Source of the DNA: DYGX01 sp035325905
Lineage (GTDB): Bacteria > Chloroflexota > Anaerolineae > Aggregatilineales > Aggregatilineaceae
Assembly (NCBI GenBank): GCA_035325905.1
Contig: DAOKYY010000021.1
Span: 1-49,762 of the forward strand
Direction: 5' to 3'
Length of the DNA: 49,762 nucleotides
A model generated the notes under the pieces. It saw only the letters and a list, made by a program, of their open reading frames with translations, ran no database searches and was not told where the DNA came from. Below, one piece after another: positions 23,749 through 31,400 of the stretch (positions are counted from its first letter, which is position 1; each line of letters begins with the position of its first letter). Both the position numbers and the translations under genes were made by a program.

Positions 23749-24507
23749 TCACGCGATCTCGACGCGGACGGCGTCTTCGCCGTAGATGTCGCGGAAGCGG
23801 CGATCGTCAATCTCGTCCGGGCTGCCGTCGAACTCCATGCGGCCATCCTTGAGCGCGATAATGCGGTCCGCGTAGGTGCGCGCCAGGCTCAGGAAGTGCA
23901 GGCTGCACAGGATGGTGATGCCGTCCTCGTGGTTGAGCTGCTCCAGGTACTTCATCACCGAGTGCGAGGTGGCGGGGTCGAGGCTGGCGACTGGCTCGTC
24001 GGCCAGCATCAGCTCTGGCTCCTGCATCAGGGCGCGGGCGATGCCAACGCGCTGCTGCTGCCCGCCGGAAAGCTGGTCGGCGCGGATGGTGGCTTTATCG
24101 CGGATGCCGACGCGCGCCAGCTTCTCCAGCGCCTTCTGCTTGTCCTCGCGCGGGAAGTGGTTGACCAGGCTCCACGCGGGGTTGGTGTAGCCCAGCCGCC
24201 CCGCGAGGACATTGGTAATAACCGGGGCGCGGCGCACCAGGTTGAATTGCTGGAAAATCATGCCGATGCGGCGGCGGATCAGGCGCAGCTCTTCGTCGGT
24301 CGCGCTGGTGATGTCGACCTCGTTCCACAGGATGCGCCCATCGGTCGGCTCGATCAGCCGGTTGATGCAGCGCAGCAGCGTCGATTTGCCGGACCCGCTC
24401 AGCCCGATGATGACCAGGAACTGCCCGTCCGGCACGTCGAAGCTGACATCCTTGAGCGCGTGCACGCCGTTATCGTAGATCTTGGTGAGGTGATCGATTC
24501 GTAGCAT
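23749..24507 (-). CDS. PhnC-like phosphonate-type ABC transporter ATPase
   Basis: ABC ATPase of 252 residues. Walker A GLSGSGKST (35-43), Q-loop FQQFNLVRR (85-93), signature LSGGQQQR (146-153), Walker B LMLADEP (166-172), D-loop SLDP and switch His204 (CSLHFLSLA). The segment NLVRRAPVITNVLAGRLG is diagnostic of the PhnC branch. It energises the PhnE-like permease encoded 10 bp downstream and works with the binding protein encoded 81 bp upstream. The ATG is preceded by GGAG at good spacing. Substrate specificity is set by the binding protein and remains open. Confidence 0.93.
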   Translation of the reverse strand: MLRIDHLTKIYDNGVHALKDVSFDVPDGQFLVIIGLSGSGKSTLLRCINRLIEPTDGRILWNEVDITSATDEELRLIRRRIGMIFQQFNLVRRAPVITNVLAGRLGYTNPAWSLVNHFPREDKQKALEKLARVGIRDKATIRADQLSGGQQQRVGIARALMQEPELMLADEPVASLDPATSHSVMKYLEQLNHEDGITILCSLHFLSLARTYADRIIALKDGRMEFDGSPDEIDDRRFRDIYGEDAVRVEIA

Positions 24508-24529
24508 GGAATACTCCGCAGGTACGAAG

Positions 24530-24558
24530 CGGGCAGAGGAGTCGCCTCGCTCTGCCCG
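24530..24558 (-). promoter_or_regulatory. Intercistronic hairpin between binding-protein and ATPase genes
   Basis: CGGGCAGAG (24530-24538) and CTCTGCCCG (24550-24558) form a perfect 9-bp stem with an 11-base loop in the 81-bp gap after the PhnD-like gene. There is no T-run after it on the minus strand, so it is more likely an mRNA-stabilising or partial-attenuation hairpin that keeps the binding protein in excess, a common device in ABC operons. Confidence 0.65.
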
Positions 24559-24588
24559 TCGTCCTTTGTGTCTGCGCCGGGAAGCCGC

Positions 24589-25611
24589 TTAGCCGCCCAG
24601 GATGTCTTCTTCGCTGCGGCCCAGGAAGGCGATCTGGTTGCGCACGATGTCGTACGCTTCGTCGCCGATCGGCTCCATGCCGGTCCAGCTATAGGCTTCG
24701 CCCAGCGCGGTCTGGTTCCACGCCTCGGTATCCGCCGAGAGATCGATCAGAGCCTGCACGATCTGGTCGCGCAGCTCCTGCGGGAACTCCGGCCCGAAGC
24801 TCAGCGTGTCGTTCGGGATGGCAGTCGTGATCGCCAGAATGCGGACCTGCTCGATAATGTCCGGCGCGGTCTCGGCGGCGGTGCGGCGCGCGTCCATCAC
24901 TTCGATGTCGCCCACGAACAGGTCGCCTTCCGGCGTGACATGGCTCTCGTCTACCGTCAGGTCATACGGCTCCAGAACGTCTTTCGTGCTCCAGGGCGCG
25001 TGGCCTTCGGGCATCAGCGGCGGGCTGTAGTAGACGGTCCCGAAGTCCACTTCGCCGTTGTAGACGGCCAGCACGGTCTGGTTATGGCCGCCGGTCTGAA
25101 CTTCCGCGCCGGGCACAATGCCAGCCTCGTTGAACTCGACCGCCGGGACGATGTAGCCAGAGGTCGAGCCGGGGTCGCCATAGCCCCAGGTCTTGCCGTT
25201 CAGGTCGCCGAAGGTGTAGATGTCGCTATCGCGGCGCACGATGTACTCGGCCCAATAGACCGGCCAGCCATTCCGCACCGCCGCCGCCGCGACTTCCACG
25301 CCGCAGCGGTTGTTGGCGATCACGTACCCGGCCGCCGGGATGAACCCCATCGTCCGGTCCGGCGCGGCGCACATCGCCTCGATCGTCGCGGCGTACGAGG
25401 TGGGCACCAGCACCTCGAAGGTCAGACCGGTCGCGGCGTTGAGCGCGTCCGCCAGCACCTGGCCGCCCTCGACGATGGTGGCCGCTTCGCCCGACGGGAC
25501 GAAATAAACCTCGATCGGGTTCTCAGGGCTGCCTAGCTCCCCTTGCGCGAGAGCGGGCAGCGCGCTCAGCGCCAGCGCGAACACCAGGACAAGCGCGAAG
25601 ACTTTCTTCAT
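24589..25611 (-). CDS. PhnD-like periplasmic substrate-binding protein
   Basis: Type II periplasmic binding protein of 340 residues and the first gene of the operon. A Sec signal peptide (1-22, ending ALPALAQ) has no lipobox Cys, so it is likely soluble or held by the cell envelope. The mature part starts with strand VYFVPSGEAATIVEGG, then VPTSYAATIEAM, the PhnD anion-binding loop region, and GYGDPGSTSGY at about 200, where phosphonate or phosphite oxygens are bound in relatives. Two Cys (about 92 and 116) could form a disulfide. Family members bind phosphonates, phosphite or related oxyanions; the ligand here may be a sugar-linked version given the downstream genes. The ATG has GAGGAG 11 bases upstream. 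Confidence 0.9.
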   Translation of the reverse strand: MKKVFALVLVFALALSALPALAQGELGSPENPIEVYFVPSGEAATIVEGGQVLADALNAATGLTFEVLVPTSYAATIEAMCAAPDRTMGFIPAAGYVIANNRCGVEVAAAAVRNGWPVYWAEYIVRRDSDIYTFGDLNGKTWGYGDPGSTSGYIVPAVEFNEAGIVPGAEVQTGGHNQTVLAVYNGEVDFGTVYYSPPLMPEGHAPWSTKDVLEPYDLTVDESHVTPEGDLFVGDIEVMDARRTAAETAPDIIEQVRILAITTAIPNDTLSFGPEFPQELRDQIVQALIDLSADTEAWNQTALGEAYSWTGMEPIGDEAYDIVRNQIAFLGRSEEDILGG

Positions 25612-25686
25612 CGGTGCGTTATCTCCTCGTCAGACTAAGCCCTGCAAGATAAGAACCTATCGAACGGAGCGCGAATCTCTGCGCAC

Positions 25687-25715
25687 AGTGTAGCCGAGCG
25701 GCCTGCCCTTCGCAA
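25687..25715 (-). promoter_or_regulatory. Putative promoter of the 16063-25611 operon
   Basis: On the minus strand, TTGCGA (25710-25715) and TACACT (25687-25692) are separated by 17 bp, each matching four of six consensus bases. Predicted start is near 25680, giving a leader of about 70 bases. No clear operator palindrome overlaps it. Confidence 0.5.
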
Positions 25716-25718
25716 CCG

Positions 25719-25779
25719 AAAGGCAGCCAGGCGCAGCACGAAACAGCAAAGACCAGCTACAAGCTGCTCTTGGCTGTAT
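25719..25779. repeat. Decamer-family repeat abutting the P-loop kinase stop codon
   Basis: Plus-strand units AAAGGCAGCC, AAACAGC and AAAGACCAGCT are followed by the inverse units AAGAGCAGCT and AAATACAGCC (minus strand), which begin inside the TAA stop codon at 25780-25782. This is the same family as at 4513-4585 and 13477-13547. Confidence 0.7.
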
Positions 25780-26532
25780 TTAGCTCCTCGCGTGCAGCGC
25801 CGCCCAGCGCCGCCAGAGCGCGCCGAGCGTTTCCTCCAGCCGCTGCTCGAAGACCGGGCCGAGCGTCGTCGTCACGTCGTCGTGGTTCTCGAAGACAGCA
25901 TACGGCACGCGCCGGTCGCGGATCGGGATCAGCGCGCTGCCCCCGGCCGTCAGGTCGTGGAAATCGACCTCGCGGTAGAGCCGCTCCAGCTTCCAGTCCG
26001 GCAAGCCGTGTTCCAGAATGCTATCCGGCTTTTCCGGGTTGAAACGCCGCCGGTTCTTGCGCAGCGATTCCTCGTACGGCACGTCGATGTACAGGATCAC
26101 GCCCTGATCCAGAATCTCGTCGCTGAGGTGCGGGTACGCCGCGCGATAGCCGCCGTGCTCCGTCCCGCGCGCGAACTCGATCAGGACGGTGTGCGTCGCG
26201 TGCAGATCGGGGTTATCTCGCCGCAGCTTGGCGTAGTCAAGCCCCAGGCGCACGATCAGCAGGTGCCATAGCTCTGGGTAGAGGAAGAAGCCGTCGTCGT
26301 CGCTGTGCAGGCGCGGCAGGCCGAAGCGCCGCTGCAAGATGTCATCTTCCTCGAACCACGTCCACAGCATCGGGAAGTCGTCCACTTCCTTCAGCGCGCC
26401 GATGTGATACCGCTCGCGGCGCACGTCGGGATGTAACGCGTTAAGGTAGGCGATCAGCTCGCTCTTACCGGCGGCGGGCCGCCCGTTGAGGATCAGCACC
26501 GGGAAAATATCGGGGGTGAGCCGGGTTTCCAC
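25780..26532 (-). CDS. P-loop NTPase of unknown function, coupled to NAPRT
   Basis: A 250-residue putative kinase. Walker A is GRPAAGKS (17-24) following VLILN; a DDDG segment (near 84) and IEFARGTEHGG might form the catalytic or substrate site, and ILYIDVPYEESLRKNRRRF resembles the strand-plus-LID Arg cluster of nucleoside/nucleotide kinases. I place the start at GTG 26532, two bases past the NAPRT stop, with AGGGAG inside the NAPRT end. An ATG at 26583 would make a 48-bp overlap and poorer context. The tight coupling suggests a role in pyridine nucleotide salvage, perhaps phosphorylating a nucleoside, but no known family is recognised. The stop codon runs into decamer repeats. Confidence 0.8.
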   Translation of the reverse strand: METRLTPDIFPVLILNGRPAAGKSELIAYLNALHPDVRRERYHIGALKEVDDFPMLWTWFEEDDILQRRFGLPRLHSDDDGFFLYPELWHLLIVRLGLDYAKLRRDNPDLHATHTVLIEFARGTEHGGYRAAYPHLSDEILDQGVILYIDVPYEESLRKNRRRFNPEKPDSILEHGLPDWKLERLYREVDFHDLTAGGSALIPIRDRRVPYAVFENHDDVTTTLGPVFEQRLEETLGALWRRWAALHARS

Positions 26533-26534
26533 GC

Positions 26535-28085
26535 TTAGCTTGCTCCCTGAAATGTGCGGATCAGGTCCTGCTTGACGCGCCACAGCGCCTCGGTCAGCGA
26601 GACGTGGTAGATGTGCGGATTGATCAGACGCTTGACGCCGGGATCGAGCCGCGCCACGTCGTCTTCGCGCCGGGCGCGCATCTGCTCAATCGTCGGCAGC
26701 TCGTAGACCAGCTTGCCATCGCGCAGCACCTCGACCAGCAGCGGCTCGATCTGCGAGATTGCGTCGCGCTCCAGCGTGCGGCTCTTGGTGTGGTCGGAGG
26801 GGTGATGCAGCACCAGCGGGCCACCCGCGCGCGGGTCTTCGCCCTCGGCGCTGAGCAGATCGGCGGTCGCCCGGCCCCGCGCGTCGTAGACGCGCCAGGC
26901 TTGCTTGTGGCCGGGGTTGGGCGTCTTGTCCGCCGACTCCGAGATTTTGATGGCCGGCAGCCACTTGCCTTCGTCGCAGACGGCAACCAGCTTGTAGACG
27001 CCGCCCAGCGCCGGCTCGCCCCACGACGTGACCAGCCGCGTGCCGATACCATAGGCCAGCCGCCCGATCAGCCGGTCGGCGTCCACGCCCCAGCGCGGCG
27101 CTTCGTCGCGAATCTGGGTGAGAATCTGCCAGATGACCAGCTCGTCCAGGTTGTTGGACAGCACAATCGTCACGTCGGGGAAGCCCGCCTCGTCCAGCAT
27201 CCGCGCCGCCTGGATGCTGAGATAGGCCAGGTCGCCGGAGTCGAGCCGCACGCCGACCGGCGTGTGCCCCTTGCGGCGCAGCTCCTCGAAGACAGCGATC
27301 GCGTTCGGGATGCCGCTTTCGAGCGTGTCGATCGTATCGACCAGCAGCAGCGTATCGTCCGGGTACACGTCGGCGTAGGCGCGGAAGGCTTCCAGCTCGC
27401 CCATGCCAAGCGCCATGAAGACCTGCACCATGCTGTGCGCGTGCGTGCCCTGCGGCGGGTAGCCGAGCACGCGCGAGATGCCAACGTTCGAGGTGTAGTC
27501 CGCCCCGCCGATCAGCGCGGCGCGCGCTCCGGCGTTGGCGCCGGTGCCCTGGCCGCGCCGCACGCCGAATTCCAGCAGCACCTGCCCGCGCCCGATCTGG
27601 CGCATGCGCGCGGCTTTGGTCGCGATCAGCGTCTGGTAGTTGATGATGTTCAGCAGCGCCGTCTCAAGCACCTGCGCCATGACCATCGGCCCCTGCGCGA
27701 CCGTCAGCGGGATGTTGGGATGCACCACGCGCCCTTCGGGGATGGCGTGCAGGGTAATCGCGTTGAAGTCGCCGTTGGCGCGCAGCCAGGCCAGGAAGTC
27801 GTCGTCAAACAGGCGCTCGCCGCTGCGCCCGGTCTGGCCGCGCAGGTACTCGATGTCGTCGGTGGTGAAATGCGCCTCGCGCATCCAGTCGAGCAGCCAT
27901 TCCAGCCCGGCGCTGACGCAGAAGCCCGCCTTGTGCGCGCCGTAATCGGGATAGCTGCGGAAGAAGTGGTCGAACTGGACGTGCTTCTCGTACAGCCCGG
28001 TGCGATAGTAAAGCTGCGCCATGGTGAGCTGGTAGAAGTCGGTGAACAAAATCCCTTCGGCAATGCGCTGTTCGGCGTGGATCAC
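26535..28085 (-). CDS. pncB: Nicotinate phosphoribosyltransferase
   Basis: Couples nicotinate and PRPP to nicotinate mononucleotide, with ATP hydrolysis, in Preiss-Handler NAD salvage. Length of 516 residues fits the longer bacterial NAPRT type. Recognisable segments: TDFYQLTMAQLYY near the N-terminus, FGVRRGQGTGANAGARAALIGG, the GTHAHSMVQ loop with the likely phosphoacceptor His region, VDTIDTLESG, GVRLDSGDLAYLS and YGIGTRLVTS. GTG start at 28085 has AAAGGA eight bases upstream. It is followed after 2 bp by the P-loop gene. Upstream lies the artificial-looking second gap. Confidence 0.95.
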   Translation of the reverse strand: MIHAEQRIAEGILFTDFYQLTMAQLYYRTGLYEKHVQFDHFFRSYPDYGAHKAGFCVSAGLEWLLDWMREAHFTTDDIEYLRGQTGRSGERLFDDDFLAWLRANGDFNAITLHAIPEGRVVHPNIPLTVAQGPMVMAQVLETALLNIINYQTLIATKAARMRQIGRGQVLLEFGVRRGQGTGANAGARAALIGGADYTSNVGISRVLGYPPQGTHAHSMVQVFMALGMGELEAFRAYADVYPDDTLLLVDTIDTLESGIPNAIAVFEELRRKGHTPVGVRLDSGDLAYLSIQAARMLDEAGFPDVTIVLSNNLDELVIWQILTQIRDEAPRWGVDADRLIGRLAYGIGTRLVTSWGEPALGGVYKLVAVCDEGKWLPAIKISESADKTPNPGHKQAWRVYDARGRATADLLSAEGEDPRAGGPLVLHHPSDHTKSRTLERDAISQIEPLLVEVLRDGKLVYELPTIEQMRARREDDVARLDPGVKRLINPHIYHVSLTEALWRVKQDLIRTFQGAS

Positions 28086-28166
28086 GGCACAATCCTTTCG
28101 CTCCGCCGATGCTTAGCCCCCATTATCGCGCATCCGAGGCGGTTTGGCATCCACCTCGTCCCTGGT

Positions 28167-28376
28167 CCCGAATCGCCGCGTAGCGCGCTTTGGCGCATAA
28201 TCAGCGGCGAGCACGCACCCANNNNNNNNNNNNNNNNNNNNNNNNNNNNNNNNNNNNNNNNNNNNNNNNNNNNNNNNNNNNNNNNNNNNNNNNNNNNNNN
28301 NNNNNNNNNNNNNNNNNNNNNCCCGAATCGCCGCGTAGCGCGCTTTGGCGCATAATCAGCGGCGAGCACGCACCCA
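28167..28376. repeat. Exact 55-bp direct duplicate flanking an N gap
   Basis: 28167-28221 and 28322-28376 are identical over all 55 bases (both start CCCGAATCGCCGCG and end GCACGCACCCA) and lie directly against the 100-N run on either side. This is the pattern left when two contigs that overlap by one k-mer are scaffolded with Ns instead of merged. Confidence 0.95.
28222..28321. other. 100-N scaffold gap, probably no missing sequence
   Basis: A conventional 100-N placeholder. Because its flanks are the same 55 bp, the true sequence is most simply a single copy of that 55-mer with nothing in between. The region lies between pncB (minus) and the alpha-2-macroglobulin gene (plus), so no gene is disrupted. 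Confidence 0.95.
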
Positions 28377-28463
28377 CCGGGAACCAAACGCGTCCGGCGC
28401 ACGTCTTGCCGATAGAATGCTCATTCGTCAACAGGCTTTGGCGAGAATCAGGGAGAGAACCCC

Positions 28464-31400
28464 GTGAACCGCACTCTGATCAGCGTTTTGAGCGGCAGCG
28501 CGCTGTGCGTGATGGCGCTGCTGGCGTGGGCGAGCGCGGCGCGCGCGCAGGACGGCCCCGCCGATCTGCCGCCGCACGTGATCGACGTCGCGCCCTTTCC
28601 CGGCGAGGAAACCCCGACCGGCGCGGCAGTCACCGTGACCTTCGACCAGCCGATGGACCGCGCCAGCGTCGAGGCGGCCTGGGACGCGAGCAGCGCCGCG
28701 CCGGGCGCTTTCACCTGGGCAGCGGACGACCGCAGCGTAAGCTATCTGCCGGCGGGCGGCTGGCCGCGCGCGGCGCGCACGCCCATCACGATCGGGACCG
28801 GCGCGCAGGCCGCCAACGGTCTGGCGCTGGAAGAAGCCTACGAGTTCTTCGTGCAGACCGTGGGGCGGCTCGAAGTCGGCGCCGTCATCCCCGCGCCAGA
28901 CGCCCAGGGCGTCGCCGCCGACGCGACGATCACGGTCTCATTCAACCGGCCGGTCGTGCCGCTGGTCGCCACCGATCAGATCGCCGGGCTGCCCGACCCG
29001 CTGGTGATCGAGCCGGCGGTCGAGGGGCGCGGCGAGTGGGTCAACACCTCGATCTATGTGTTTACGCCGAGCAAGGCGCTGGCGGGCGGCACGACCTACA
29101 CCGCGCGCGTCCCGGCCGGGCTGGCCGACGTGACCGGCGCGGTGCTTGAAGACGACTACATCTGGCAATTCAGCACGCTAGCGCCCGAAGTGCTCAGCGT
29201 CTATCCGTATCAGGGCGCCACCGAGATCACCCTCGACACGCCGATCTCGATCGCGTTCAGCCAGCCGATGGACCGCGCCAGCGCCGAGGCCGCGTTCACG
29301 CTGAGCACCGGCGGCGAGCCGGTTGCCGGGCGCTTCACCTGGTCTGACGACGCGCGCTCGCTGATCTTTACGCCCGACGAGCGACTGGCGCAGGAAGCGA
29401 CGTACTCGATCGGGCTGGCGTCGTCGGCGCGCGCGGCGTCCGGCGAGGCCGGGCTGCGCGAAGGGCTGACCTACAATTTCCGCACCGTCCCCTATCCGCG
29501 TATCGACTCCACCTCGCCCGCTAACGGCCAGCGCGACGTTTACCCCGGCGGCGGCGTCAGCTTCCACTTCTCGACGCCGATGAACACCGACACCTTCGAG
29601 GGCAAAGTGGAGATTCTGGAGCCGGCCGGGGTCGAGTGGGAGCCGGTCGTCAACGGGGACCGCGACCTGTATCTGGACTTCGCCACCCAGCCGGAAACGA
29701 GCTACACCATCCTGTTCCGCGCCGGGGCGCAGGACATTTACGGCAACGCGATTGCCGCCGACTACACGCTTAGCTTCCGCACCGGCGCGATCGAGCCGTG
29801 GGCCAGCCTGCCCTATGGCGGCGGACGGATCGGGCTGACCAGCGCCTACCGCGAGGATACGCGCCTGGCGCTGTCGGTCGAGGGGCGGCCCGAAGTCGAG
29901 TTCGCGCTCTACCGCGTCCCGACCGAGCGCATCGGCATGATCATCAGCAATTACCTGGACGACGCCAGCCCGCTGGCGCGCGACGAGTTCCGCGTGCGGC
30001 GCTGGAAGGAAACGCTCGACGCCGCCCCGCTGCTCTACGGCGCGGACCAGGTCCTGCTGGCGAGCGAGAAGGGCGGGCGCCTGCCGAACGGCGTGTACTT
30101 GCTGCGCGCCCAGGTGCGGGGCCGCGACTATGCGCAGTGGATGGCGCTCGGCGTGGTCAGCGCCAACCTGACGCTCAAGCGCGCCCCGGACGAGGTCGCC
30201 GTGTGGGTTACGGATCTGCACAGCGGCGCGCCGCTGGCGGGCGCGGGGGTCACGCTCTACGCCGAGGACGGGCGCGCGCTGGCGACCGGCGCGAGCGACG
30301 CCGACGGGCTGGTGCGGTTCACAGCGGACAAGCTGCGCGAGGCGACCGAGTCCGTCGTCTACGCCGTGGCCGAGGGTCCGTCCGAAGGCGCGGAAGGCGC
30401 CGGCGGGTATGGCGTGTGGTCGGCCTGGGGCAGCGGCGGGGTGGAAGACCTGGCGGGGTATCTCTACACCGACCGCCCGATCTACCGCCCCGGCGAGACG
30501 CTGTATTATCGCGGCGCGCTGCGGCAGAAGGATGACATGACCTACAGCCTGCCACGCGGCGAGACGGTGCACGTCACCATCACGTCTGGCTATGGCGCGG
30601 GGCTGCTGTTTGAGGGCGATCTGCCGCTCAGCCCGTTCGGCACGTTCAACGGCGAGATCGATCTGCCGGACGACGCCGCGCTGGGCGAAGGCTCGATCGC
30701 GGTCCAGTACCAGGGCCGCTATCTCACGCAGCTTGGCTTTACGCTGGCCGAGTTCCGCGTGCCGGAATACAAGATCGAGGTTACGCCCGACGCCGCGACG
30801 CTGATTCAGGGCGACCCGCTGCGCGCCCCGATCGCGGCTTCGTACTACTTCGGCGGGCCGGTCAGCAGCGCGCCGATGACGTGGCGCATCTGGGGCGAGC
30901 GGGCCTGGTTCAACTACACCGGTCCGGGCCGCTACACCTTCTCGGACGAGACGCAGGAGTTTTACGAGCGCGTGGACCTGGGCAGCGCCTCGACCCAGAC
31001 CGACGGCGCCGGGCGCGTCGTGGCCGAGACCACGATGACGCGCGCCCCGGCCATCGCCCCGATGACGATCACGGTCGAGGGCGAGGTGGTGGACGAGTCC
31101 GGCCAGTATATCGCCGGGCGCACGACCTTGCTGGCGCATCCGGCCGGGGTCTACGTCGGCCAGCGCACCGATCGCTACTTCGGGCAGGCGGGCAAGCCGC
31201 TGACGGTCGATCTGATCGCGGTCACGCCGGACAGCGCGCCGACCGCCGGGCAGCGCCTCGACCTCAGCGTGACCGAGCTACGCTGGGAGCGTGTGCCGAC
31301 TGGCGAGGGCTTCGGGCAGTACGACTGGAAGCAGACCGAGATCGAGGTCGCGCAGGAACAGGTGACGACCGGCGAGGACGGCACCGCGCAATTCACCTTC

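Noticed and set aside
16063..25611. Firm assignment of the operon to sulfoquinovose (sulfo-TAL) or phosphonate catabolism
   Set aside because: Family-level similarity only; no diagnostic sulfonate- or phosphonate-binding residues can be verified by eye, so it is left as a hypothesis.
28167..28376. 55-bp direct repeat as an attachment site or insertion-element border
   Set aside because: The copies touch the N run exactly on both sides, which fits an assembly overlap far better than a biological duplication.
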